DNA from: Holophagales bacterium UBA2201
Lineage (GTDB): Bacteria > Acidobacteriota > Thermoanaerobaculia > UBA2201
Direction of reading: 5' to 3'
NCBI GenBank assembly: GCA_002327305.1
Contig: DCUZ01000011.1
Location: 1-27,751 of the forward strand
Length of the DNA stretch: 27,751 nucleotides
In this document: one piece after another, positions 1-6,023 of the stretch
Numbering within the stretch: position 1 is the stretch's first letter
How the letters are laid out: each line of letters opens with the position of its first letter
Made by a program: the position numbers and the translations under genes
The notes under the pieces: generated by a model
Databases searched by the model: none
Told to the model about the DNA's origin: nothing
The model's input: the letters and a program-made list of their open reading frames with translations, nothing else

Positions 1-69
1 GGTTCTGGTTCAATGAGTGCCGGCGCGGTTGCCTGGCCCACCGCAGCGCTGGGCGGAGAGACTTCTTTG

Positions 70-97
70 GTTCCTTTCTTGGTCACAAGAAAGGAAC
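70..97. repeat. Perfect 12-bp-stem hairpin in edge region
   Basis: Arms GTTCCTTTCTTG (70-81) and CAAGAAAGGAAC (86-97) pair perfectly around a GTCA loop. No T-run follows, so it is not a standard intrinsic terminator. It lies exactly where the sequence changes from GC-rich (1-60) to AT-rich (98 onward). Similar TTTGGTT..TTTCTT foldbacks occur as dispersed extragenic repeats in other bacteria (recollection, not checked here). A reading frame open from base 1 to a TAA at 133-135 runs through it, so it could also lie at the 3' end of a gene cut by the window edge. Confidence 0.6.
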
Positions 98-180
98 ATG
101 GGGTAAAGATTATTGGCAGTACTACTTATACTTAACCACTGAAAACCCAGAAGAACCAAAATTTATAAGGAGATCGAACA

Positions 181-1134
181 ATGGAACAAGAATGTATTGT
201 TTGCCGTTATTCAGTCGCATATATTGATTTTACTGTGCCTTTAACGCACGCTGTCAGGATATATACTATTCGTTGTCCAAGGTGCGGAAATTACAAGATG
301 GAGTTATTGCCTCCTCATCCAATGGAGCCTTCGCGAGTATTACCAAAAGAATTTACTTCGGAATTGATACCGTATTTTATTGGATATACTAGAGAGCAAA
401 CAATATTAAAAAATGATGTAGATATTAAATATAGTGATATATCGAATATTGCAGAATATATTTTAAGACAATCACCGAAAACGGTTTCTGAAAAAATTGA
501 TAAACTTATTATCAATATTTCAAGGATAAGTAAATACTATGGTGACTTAATAGAATTCAACCCTGAAGTCAATTACCCTTTAGGTTATTGTAAAAATACA
601 GATGAGGTAGTTAAAATAATTGAATATCTAACGACTACAAAAAGACAGTATTTAAAAACAGTCGGATCGGGTGTTTCATTAATGGTTGATGGATGGGATA
701 GAATACATGATTTATCAAAAGTGCCTTTACATTCAACACAAGTGTTTATTGCAATGTGGTTTGATCCCACTATGGATAAAATATATAAGAAAATAGAAGA
801 CGCTGTGTGGGAAGCCGGGTATAAGCCAATACGTGTAGATAGAGCACATTTTACCGGCGATATAAATGATAAAATAATTGCTGAAATTAGAAAAAGTAAA
901 TTTCTCATTGCTGATTATACGGGCCAAAGACATGGTGTTTATTATGAAGCTGGATATGCTAAAGGGATGGGATTAGAAGTAATATCATCTTGTAATGAAA
1001 ACGACAAACAAAATCTTCATTTCGACACTTCTCATCAAAACCATATAATATGGAAAACAGATGATGAACTTCACGATAAACTATTAGATAGAATATTAGC
1101 AATTATTGGTCAAGGACCTGAAAAAAGACCATGA
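181..1134 (+). CDS. Zinc-ribbon + TIR-like / nucleoside 2-deoxyribosyltransferase-like protein
   Basis: 317 aa. The N-terminus has two CxxC pairs (C5/C8 and C32/C35), which suggest a small zinc knuckle. The middle (about 60-180) is helical and unassigned. The C-terminal part (about 188-310) runs VFIAMWFDPTMD, then KIIAEIRKSKFLIADYTG, then GVYYEAGYAKGMGLEVISSC. This is the fold signature of the nucleoside 2-deoxyribosyltransferase-like/TIR-like family, in which the Glu of the YYEAG motif is the expected catalytic residue. Such domains act as NAD- or nucleotide-cleaving effectors in several antiphage systems; that role here is inferred. A good ribosome site (AAGGAG, 168-173) supports the start. 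Composition and codon use are strongly AT-rich, unlike every neighbour, which indicates horizontal acquisition. The TGA overlaps the moeA ATG by 4 bp. Confidence 0.85.
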   Translation: MEQECIVCRYSVAYIDFTVPLTHAVRIYTIRCPRCGNYKMELLPPHPMEPSRVLPKEFTSELIPYFIGYTREQTILKNDVDIKYSDISNIAEYILRQSPKTVSEKIDKLIINISRISKYYGDLIEFNPEVNYPLGYCKNTDEVVKIIEYLTTTKRQYLKTVGSGVSLMVDGWDRIHDLSKVPLHSTQVFIAMWFDPTMDKIYKKIEDAVWEAGYKPIRVDRAHFTGDINDKIIAEIRKSKFLIADYTGQRHGVYYEAGYAKGMGLEVISSCNENDKQNLHFDTSHQNHIIWKTDDELHDKLLDRILAIIGQGPEKRP

Positions 1135-2339
1135 TACCGTTCAATGAAGCCCGTCAGAAGGTGCTTTCGGAAGCTAAGGCACTGCCCATAGAACCTTGCC
1201 CTCTTTCCGACCTGTCCGGCCGGATACTGGCCCAGGACGTCGCCTCCACCTTCGACATTCCGCCCCGGGACAACTCGGCCATGGACGGGTTCGCGGTCCG
1301 GCATGCGGACATGGCCGGGGCTTCCTCTGATTCGCCAGTGATCCTGGAGATAATCGAGGACGTGCCGGCGGGAACAATCGCCAGGAGAGCCGTCGGAGCC
1401 GGGCAGGCAACAAGGATAATGACCGGGGCGCAGATGCCCGAGGGGGCTGACTGCGTGGTGCCGGTGGAACTGACGGAAACCGGAATACGGAAGACCGAAG
1501 TCAGAATACGGAATGGCGTTCAGCTGGGCGAGCATGTCAGGAAGCGGGGCGAGGATGTCAGGGCCGGGGAGGTCCTGATCAAGAAGGGCACCCGGCTGCG
1601 GCCGCAGGAGGCGGGGCTGATAGCCTCGCTGGGCATGACCGGGGTGCTGGTTTCCAGGAAACCGATCGTGGGAATGCTCTCCAGCGGGAACGAGATCGTG
1701 GATCCGGGAAATCCACTGGGGCCGGGGCAGATATACGACGCCAACCGCTACAGCGTGGCCGCCCAGGCGCGGTCGGTGAACGCCGAGGTCAAAGATTACG
1801 GCATCGTGGAGGACGACCTCGCGAAGATCACCGCCACGCTGGAGAGGGCGGCGGCCGAGTGCGACCTGGTGCTGACCTCGGGCGGGGTGTCGGTGGGCGA
1901 TTACGACCTGATGAAGCAGGCGCTCTCGAAACTGGGGGAGATGAACTTCTGGCAGGTGGCCCAGAAGCCGGGCAAGCCGATGGCCTTCGGATTTACAAAC
2001 GGAAAGCCGGTGGTCGGGCTGCCCGGCAACCCGGTCTCCTCGATGGTCATATTCGAGCAATACGTCCGGCCGTTGCTCTTGAAGATGCAGGGGGCGGGTA
2101 CAATATTAAGAGAACAGCTGACAGCCGTCAGTGACCAGGAGATAATCAAGCCGGCAGGAAGGATGGAATTCATGCGGGCGGCGGTAGAATGGCGCGACGG
2201 GCGGTACCACGCCAGGCTCGCCGGGCCGCAGGGCTCGGGCATACTGACCTCGATGGTGCGGGCCGACGGATTCGTGATACTGCCGGAGGAGGCGGTGCAC
2301 GTCATGCCGGGCGACGCGGTGACGGTTGAGCTTTTCTAG
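1131..2339 (+). CDS. moeA: Molybdopterin molybdotransferase MoeA
   Basis: 402 aa, the normal family length. MoeA inserts molybdate into adenylylated molybdopterin to form molybdenum cofactor in the cytoplasm. The N-terminus MIPFNEARQKVL matches the family start. The substrate-binding region includes DNSAMDGFAV (about 46-55) and ATRIMTGAQMPEGADCVVP. The MoCF-binding domain starts near residue 180 and carries TSGGVSVGDYD (about 249-259) and GLPGNPVSS (about 296-304). A C-terminal beta domain follows. The ATG lies in the stop region of the AT-rich upstream gene (ATGA overlap), so its native promoter is either upstream of that gene or lost. mobB follows after 9 bp, so moeA-mobB is a cofactor operon. 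The molybdoenzymes that use the cofactor are not in the window. Confidence 0.96.
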   Translation: MIPFNEARQKVLSEAKALPIEPCPLSDLSGRILAQDVASTFDIPPRDNSAMDGFAVRHADMAGASSDSPVILEIIEDVPAGTIARRAVGAGQATRIMTGAQMPEGADCVVPVELTETGIRKTEVRIRNGVQLGEHVRKRGEDVRAGEVLIKKGTRLRPQEAGLIASLGMTGVLVSRKPIVGMLSSGNEIVDPGNPLGPGQIYDANRYSVAAQARSVNAEVKDYGIVEDDLAKITATLERAAAECDLVLTSGGVSVGDYDLMKQALSKLGEMNFWQVAQKPGKPMAFGFTNGKPVVGLPGNPVSSMVIFEQYVRPLLLKMQGAGTILREQLTAVSDQEIIKPAGRMEFMRAAVEWRDGRYHARLAGPQGSGILTSMVRADGFVILPEEAVHVMPGDAVTVELF

Positions 2340-2348
2340 GAGCCGTTC

Positions 2349-2990
2349 ATGAAGAACATCGTCTCCTTCGTGGGCCATTCCGATTCAGGCAAGACCCGGC
2401 TTATAGAAAGGCTGGTCTCCACCCTGCGTAAAAAGGGCCACCGGGTCGGCGTCCTCAAGCACACCCACGCCCGGATCAAGGTGGACCGGAAGGGCACCGA
2501 CACCGACCGCTTCCGCCGGGCCGGGGCCGCCGTCTCGGCCATAGCCGACGACCGGATGCTGGCGCGCTTCGAAAGCCCGGACGAACCCATGGCGCTGCTG
2601 TCGGCGCTGGCGGCCGAGGTCGACATCCTTCTGGTCGAGGGGTACAAGAAACTTCCTTTGCCCAAAGTTCTGATTTCCGATATTATGCCCAAGGCCGGGC
2701 TCAAGGGCGTGGTGGCAACATACGGGAAGAGGCGGCCATTCGCCCGAGGCAGGTCGCCCAGGCATTTCGGAGCCGGACAAACCGGGGAATTGGCCGGGTG
2801 GCTGGCCCGAACCTTCTCGGTAACCGGAAAAGGGCCGAGGGTGAGGCTGGCGGTGGACGGCCGGAGCCTCGGGATGAAGGGGTTCGTGGCCGAGACCATG
2901 GCCGGGGTGGTGGCCGGGCTGGTGAGGCCGCTCAAGGGAGGGCGGGGCAGAAAGGTGGCCGTTTCTATTGACTTCGGCAGAAAAATATAG
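2349..2990 (+). CDS. mobB: Molybdopterin-guanine dinucleotide biosynthesis protein MobB
   Basis: 213 aa. The P-loop GHSDSGKT lies at residues 9-16, with the family continuation TRLIERLVSTLRKKGHRVGVLKH. LLVEGYKKLPLPKV (about 96-109) is the MobB signature region. MobB is a GTP-binding accessory protein that helps MobA attach GMP to molybdopterin. MobB proteins are often about 170 aa. Here an extra C-terminal stretch (about 157-205, VRLAVDGRSLGMKGFVAETMAGVVAGLV) is present, as in some longer MobB-type proteins. The gene follows moeA by 9 bp and probably shares its transcript. The last 23 bases contain a promoter for the next operon. Confidence 0.93.
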   Translation: MKNIVSFVGHSDSGKTRLIERLVSTLRKKGHRVGVLKHTHARIKVDRKGTDTDRFRRAGAAVSAIADDRMLARFESPDEPMALLSALAAEVDILLVEGYKKLPLPKVLISDIMPKAGLKGVVATYGKRRPFARGRSPRHFGAGQTGELAGWLARTFSVTGKGPRVRLAVDGRSLGMKGFVAETMAGVVAGLVRPLKGGRGRKVAVSIDFGRKI

Positions 2991-2996
2991 TATTCT
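2968..2996 (+). promoter_or_regulatory. Sigma70-type promoter for lipoprotein-rho
   Basis: TTGACT (2968-2973) and TATTCT (2991-2996) are spaced by 17 bp. The -35 lies in the last codons of mobB and the -10 lies just past its stop. Transcription would start near 3003, about 25 bases before the lipoprotein ATG. Confidence 0.55.
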
Positions 2997-3027
2997 TAAT
3001 ATATCTATGTGAAAAAAGACCCGAATC

Positions 3028-3510
3028 ATGAAGAAATACGTCATAATTTCGAGCGCGATGCTGGCCTTCCTGGGCTGCTCCAGGCAGGAACAGCCCAAGT
3101 CCGGGGTTCCTGAGCCGAAGACCAGGGTGATCGTGGCCGCGGTTGCTTTCACCAAAGGCGAAGTCAGCGCTTTTACCGGATCCGCTTGGGAGACGATGGC
3201 GATCGGCTTAGGGCTGGAGGGCGCCGACAGCCTCGATCTCGCCTCCAATTCCCAGGCAGAACTCAAGGGGGCCGAAGGCCGGGTGGTCAGGCTGGCCGGC
3301 CCGGCCAAGGGTGCGGTGGCTGATCTGATGGCGGCCGCGGCCGCATCCGAGCGCTCCGCCGCCGGCAAGGTGCTCGACAAGGTCAAGAAACTCGAGGGCG
3401 CCAAGCAGACCTACACAACCCAGACGCCTACCGCGGTGGCCGGCATCCGCGGAGCCCCCGGCCGCAAGGCAGTCCCGGACACGTCCAAGAAGGACTCCCT
3501 TCCACAATAA
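3028..3510 (+). CDS. Small FecR-like lipoprotein
   Basis: 160 aa. The N-terminus MKKYVIISSAMLAFLGC is a lipoprotein signal peptide with Cys17 as the acylated residue. The -3 position is Phe rather than the usual Leu, a mild deviation. Residues about 37-90 read KGEVSAFTGSAWETMAIGLGLEGADSLDLASNSQAELKGAEGRVVRLAGP. This resembles the FecR-type beta domain, which usually has the pattern G.v....g....l..G..l..gd.i.t...s.a.l. The tail has a short RGAPGRKAV segment and is rich in Lys/Ser. A periplasmic or outer-membrane scaffold role is inferred; no partner sigma factor or TonB receptor is nearby. It lies 22 bp upstream of rho and probably shares its promoter. Confidence 0.75.
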   Translation: MKKYVIISSAMLAFLGCSRQEQPKSGVPEPKTRVIVAAVAFTKGEVSAFTGSAWETMAIGLGLEGADSLDLASNSQAELKGAEGRVVRLAGPAKGAVADLMAAAAASERSAAGKVLDKVKKLEGAKQTYTTQTPTAVAGIRGAPGRKAVPDTSKKDSLPQ

Positions 3511-3532
3511 TCCTTTCACTCCGGCCTATCCG

Positions 3533-4804
3533 ATGAGCCCCCAGGAACAGCTGAATATCGCCTCCCTGAAGTCGAAGACGGTCTCCGAACTGTCTTCCAT
3601 CGCCAAGGAGTTGGACATCCAGGGGTCCAGCGGCCTGAAGAAGCAGGAGTTCATCTTCAAGATCCTGGAGGCCCAGGCCCAGCGCAACGGGCTCCTGTTC
3701 GGAGGCGGGGTGCTGGAGGTGCTGCCGGACGGTTACGGGTTCCTGCGTTCGCCCGACTACAGCTACCTGCCGGGGCCGGACGACATCTACGTGGGGCCGA
3801 CCCAGGTGAAGCGCTTCAGTCTGCTGACCGGGGACCTGGTCACCGGTCAGATCCGGCCGCCCAAGGAGGGGGAGAAGAACTTCGCCCTGCTCAAGGTGGA
3901 GGCGGTGGACCACGAGAGCCCGGAGTCCACCAGGGACCGGATCCTGTTCGACAACCTGACCCCGCTCTATCCCCAGGAGCGGCTGGTGCTGGAGCGGGAG
4001 CCTGGCGAGCTCTCGATGCGGGTCATCGACCTGCTGGCGCCCATCGGCAAGGGACAGCGCGGCCTGGTGGTCTCCCCGCCCCGGGCCGGCAAGACGGTCC
4101 TGCTGCAGAAGATCGCCAACAGCATCACCGTCAACCACCCCGAGGTGTCTCTGTTCATCCTGCTGATAGACGAGCGCCCCGAGGAGGTGACCGACATGCA
4201 GCGCCAGGTGAAGGCCGAGGTGGTCAGCTCCACCTTCGACGAGCCGCCGGAGCGGCACGTCCAGGTGGCCGACATGGTGCTGGAGCGGGCCAAGCGCCTG
4301 GTGGAGCGCAAGAAGGACGTGGTCATCCTGCTGGACTCCATCACCCGGCTGGCCCGGGCCAACAACGCGGTCATCCCCCACTCGGGCAAGACCCTGTCGG
4401 GCGGGGTGGACTCCAACGCCCTGCAAAGGCCCAAGCGCTTCTTCGGATCGGCCCGCAACATCGAGGAGGGCGGCAGCCTGACCATCATCGCCACCGCCCT
4501 GGTGGACACCGGCAGCCGGATGGACGACGTCATCTTCGAGGAGTTCAAGGGGACCGGCAACATGGAACTGCACCTGGACCGCAAACTGGTGGACAAGCGC
4601 GTCTTCCCCGCCATCGACATCAACCGCTCCGGCACCCGCAAGGAGGAACTGCTGTTCACCCCCGAGGAGCTCAACCGCGTGTGGGTCCTGCGCAAGGTCC
4701 TCAACCCCCTCTCCTCCGTCGAGGCCATGGAACTGCTCATCGACCGCCTCGCCAAGACCAAGAGCAACGGCGACTTCCTGAACATGATGAACAAAGGCAT
4801 TTAG
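3533..4804 (+). CDS. rho: Transcription termination factor Rho
   Basis: 423 aa, normal length. Rho is the hexameric RNA helicase that ends transcription at unstructured C-rich RNA. Residues 1-50 form the helical Rho_N domain (LKSKTVSELSSIAKELDI). The cold-shock-like RNA-binding domain follows (about 57-125, LEVLPDGYGFLRSPDYSYLPGPDDIYV). The ATPase domain has Walker A PPRAGKT (about 181-187), DERPEEVTDMQR, Walker B VVILLDSITRLARA (about 263-276), and the secondary RNA-binding Q/R-loop region through GTRKEELL. There is no large insertion domain. The stop codon is embedded in a perfect palindrome (4796-4820), directly followed by a repeat island. Confidence 0.98.
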   Translation: MSPQEQLNIASLKSKTVSELSSIAKELDIQGSSGLKKQEFIFKILEAQAQRNGLLFGGGVLEVLPDGYGFLRSPDYSYLPGPDDIYVGPTQVKRFSLLTGDLVTGQIRPPKEGEKNFALLKVEAVDHESPESTRDRILFDNLTPLYPQERLVLEREPGELSMRVIDLLAPIGKGQRGLVVSPPRAGKTVLLQKIANSITVNHPEVSLFILLIDERPEEVTDMQRQVKAEVVSSTFDEPPERHVQVADMVLERAKRLVERKKDVVILLDSITRLARANNAVIPHSGKTLSGGVDSNALQRPKRFFGSARNIEEGGSLTIIATALVDTGSRMDDVIFEEFKGTGNMELHLDRKLVDKRVFPAIDINRSGTRKEELLFTPEELNRVWVLRKVLNPLSSVEAMELLIDRLAKTKSNGDFLNMMNKGI

Positions 4805-4820
4805 GCGCAGCCTAAATGCC
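4796..4820. repeat. Perfect palindrome spanning the rho stop codon
   Basis: GGCATTTAGGC (4796-4806) pairs perfectly with GCCTAAATGCC (4810-4820) around a GCA loop. The TAG stop (4802-4804) is inside the left arm, so the last codons of rho are mirrored downstream. There is no T-tract. An octamer array starts at 4821 with no gap. A matching arrangement is seen at the greA-like gene (12363-12384). Confidence 0.8.
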
Positions 4821-4854
4821 GCCGGAAGGCGGGAAGGCTGAAGGCGGGAAGGCT
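4821..4854 (+). repeat. Octamer array 1 (left border of island 1)
   Basis: Purine-rich units read GCCGGAAG, GCGGGAAG, GCTGAAG, GCGGGAAG and a final GCT, followed by a C-tract. 32 of 34 bases match array 4 at 12385-12418. The array starts directly after the rho palindrome and points inward, into the island. Confidence 0.8.
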
Positions 4855-4868
4855 TCACCCCCCGCCTA

Positions 4869-4901
4869 TTGCAAAATGCAAATTGCAAATTGCAAAATTT
4901 T
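4869..4901 (+). repeat. TGCAAA-rich 33-bp repeat, left copy
   Basis: Four imperfect TGCAAA units end in AAAATTTT. The reverse complement of 5604-5636 matches it at 31 of 33 bases. Both copies are flanked by CCCGCCTA on one side and TCCRCCC on the other, so the inverted repeat extends beyond the core. It forms part of the inverted border of island 1. Confidence 0.85.
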
Positions 4902-4919
4902 CCGCCCCCCCTTGCAGTC

Positions 4920-4945
4920 AGAATCGAGATCGGTATCGGGATGCG
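4920..4945 (+). repeat. ATCGG-rich module, left copy of island 1
   Basis: A run of AATCGAGATCGGTATCGGGA type. Related runs occur at 5564-5588 and 13527-13552 (opposite orientation) and at 12464-12480 and 12668-12682 (same orientation). In every copy it lies inward of an octamer array, so the order array, C-tract, ATCGG module is conserved. The rest of 4946-5065 holds only a weak -10 box and no gene that I can support. Confidence 0.65.
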
Positions 4946-5053
4946 GGATATCGGACTTGTGATGCGTAGGGGAGGATTTCATTCATCTCGTTCCCCCGGT
5001 TTATCCTCCCGCGGGGCTTCTTGGGGTTTCAGACGCGCAATTTATGGATGCGG

Positions 5054-5059
5054 TAAAAT
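5054..5059 (+). promoter_or_regulatory. -10 box giving a leaderless start
   Basis: TAAAAT is spaced so that the expected first transcribed base (about 5066) is the G of the GTG start codon. No clear -35 box is seen 17 bp upstream. Confidence 0.4.
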
Positions 5060-5065
5060 ATAAGT

Positions 5066-5470
5066 GTGCAGAGTTCTTATCAGGAAACGCGGCTGGACAG
5101 GCTCCTTGCCTATGTCGCGGAGTTTTTGATTGTTTTTTCTTGTCTTTCTTGCATCATCTATACGCTTTCAGGGGATGATCTAGCTTTAGTGTCTGGTTCT
5201 ATTATTTCGCTGGTTCAATTATTCCTCATAGCATTTCGACGAGAAATTATCGTCCTGCTAATGGCTTTTCTGCTGGCCCTTATAAATCTGTCAGTGCCAA
5301 TACATCATTACTTCGATATTTATAGATACCATTTTCCAGGAGTACCTGATGAAAGTTCCCAATTTTATTTGCTTATGACTGGAGTTTTCTTTCAGGTCCT
5401 AGCCCTTTCGATACTCGTTTTCCGTCGTCTGCGGTTTAGCTGGCATCAAAAGAGAGCAGAACGGGCTTAA
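5066..5470 (+). CDS. Small four-helix membrane protein, unknown
   Basis: 134 aa, family not recognised. Four hydrophobic segments are visible: about 12-33 (LLAYVAEFLIVFSCLSCIIY), 38-55 (LALVSGSIISLVQLFLIAF), 58-75 (IIVLLMAFLLALINLSV) and 97-115 (FYLLMTGVFFQVLALSILVF). Basic residues at the end (RRLRFSWHQKRAERA) predict a cytoplasmic C-terminus. The start is GTG, the only start codon after an in-frame TAA at 5054-5056. Base composition is lower in GC than rho or the glycosyltransferase. It sits between inverted repeats (4821-4945 and 5564-5677), which suggests it is cargo of a repeat-bordered island. No homolog-based function is claimed. Confidence 0.65.
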   Translation: MQSSYQETRLDRLLAYVAEFLIVFSCLSCIIYTLSGDDLALVSGSIISLVQLFLIAFRREIIVLLMAFLLALINLSVPIHHYFDIYRYHFPGVPDESSQFYLLMTGVFFQVLALSILVFRRLRFSWHQKRAERA

Positions 5471-5563
5471 GGGAAAAGGAGCCGGATTTTGCATTTGACG
5501 TATTCCCGGCCTTCCGGCCTTATCGCCTATCCCGCTTTCTCGCAGCGAAAAGTCGATCCCGAA

Positions 5564-5588
5564 TTCCAATACCGATTCCGATTCCGAT
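5564..5588 (-). repeat. ATCGG-rich module, inverted copy of island 1
   Basis: On the plus strand this reads CCAATACCGATTCCGATTCC. It is the opposite orientation of the 4920-4945 module. Bases 5471-5563, between the membrane gene and this module, hold another TTTTGCATTT fragment and a CCGGCCTTCCGGCCTT run, but no gene. Confidence 0.65.
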
Positions 5589-5603
5589 GACAGGGGTGGG
5601 TGG

Positions 5604-5636
5604 AAAATTTTGCAATTTACATTTTGCATTTTGCAA
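5604..5636 (-). repeat. TGCAAA-rich 33-bp repeat, inverted copy
   Basis: The reverse complement matches 4869-4901 at 31 of 33 positions. The two mismatches are internal, at positions 15 and 18. Together the copies form inverted repeats about 0.75 kb apart around the small membrane gene. Confidence 0.85.
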
Positions 5637-5650
5637 TAGGCGGGCTGTGG

Positions 5651-5677
5651 AGCCTTCCCGCTTTCCTGCCTTCCCCC
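5651..5677 (-). repeat. Octamer array 2 (inverted)
   Basis: On the minus strand it reads GGGGGAAG, GCAGGAAA, GCGGGAAG and a final GCT, followed by CCACAGCCCGCC. This is the same unit consensus and the same GCT-plus-C-rich end as the other arrays. Confidence 0.7.
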
Positions 5678-5752
5678 GACCGAACTCATCCTGCCCGAGG
5701 ACGATTTCAGCTCGGGCGTCGAGCCGTGATAAAATTATTCAGAGGTTGAATT

Positions 5753-5944
5753 ATGTCAAAGAAAGCGCCGCAGTATTTCGTGGATTCGAAAGGGAAGAGA
5801 ACGGCGGTCCTCCTCCCATTAAAAGAGTACGAAACCCTGATGGAGGATTTGCACGACTTGATGATCTTCGCTGAACGGAAGGATGAACCGGATATCCCCA
5901 TAGACGAGGTAATTAGGAAACTGCGTGCCGATGGCCTCCTTTGA
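5753..5944 (+). CDS. Orphan antitoxin, Phd/YefM type
   Basis: 63 aa. The sequence KKAPQYFVDSKGKRTAVLLPLKEYETLMEDLHDL, followed by the acidic tail ERKDEPDIPIDEVIRKLRADGLL, matches the small Phd/YefM (RelB-partner) antitoxin family. In that family the N-terminus binds operator DNA and the tail wraps the toxin. A ribosome site AGAGG (5741-5745) and a possible -10 TAAAAT (5730-5735) precede the ATG. Its stop overlaps an ATG at 5931, exactly where a RelE toxin would begin, but only about 12 toxin codons survive. The antitoxin is therefore probably solitary. It sits between two inverted octamer arrays (5651-5677 and about 5957-6022). Confidence 0.8.
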   Translation: MSKKAPQYFVDSKGKRTAVLLPLKEYETLMEDLHDLMIFAERKDEPDIPIDEVIRKLRADGLL

Positions 5945-6014
5945 AACCGTCTGGAAACGCTCCGCCCGGCTTCGGTCTTCAGTCTTCCCGCCTTCTAACC
6001 TTCCAGCTTTCTAG
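5931..6014 (+). pseudogene. Truncated RelE-type toxin remnant
   Basis: An ATG overlapping the end of the antitoxin gene encodes MASFETVWKRSARLRSSVFP, with a stop at 6012-6014. MAS.E..WKRSA is the usual N-terminus of RelE/ParE-type toxins paired with this antitoxin type. After about residue 12 the frame enters pyrimidine-rich repeat (array 3) and similarity ends. The body of the toxin, with all catalytic residues, is missing. The frame and the antitoxin-overlapping start are seen directly; the reading as a repeat-mediated deletion is inference. Confidence 0.65.
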
Positions 6015-6022
6015 CATTCCAG
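5957..6022 (-). repeat. Octamer array 3 (right border of island 1)
   Basis: On the minus strand, starting next to the glycosyltransferase ATG, the units read GCTGGAAT, GCTAGAAA, GCTGGAAG, GTTAGAAG, GCGGGAAG, then degenerate ACTGAAGA and CCGAAGCC. The eight-base period is clear. It ends one base before the start codon of the next gene on one side and inside the toxin remnant on the other. No Shine-Dalgarno is left for the downstream gene. Confidence 0.7.
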
Positions 6023-6023
6023 C

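Noticed and set aside
1..135. 3' end of an upstream protein-coding gene (open frame to TAA at 133-135)
   Set aside because: Too short to judge, and it crosses the hairpin and the composition break. It is mentioned under the hairpin only.
3428..4888. Minus-strand open frame opposite rho
   Set aside because: The product is His/Gln/Leu-rich with no domain, and rho on the plus strand is certain.
4805..6023. Integron cassette array with attC sites
   Set aside because: No GTTRRRY/RYYYAAC core sites and no integrase are visible. The borders are low-complexity modular repeats rather than attC-like sites.
4805..6023. Insertion sequence or MITE of a known family
   Set aside because: There is no transposase in either island. 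The borders are modular rather than simple terminal repeats, and no clear target duplication was seen.
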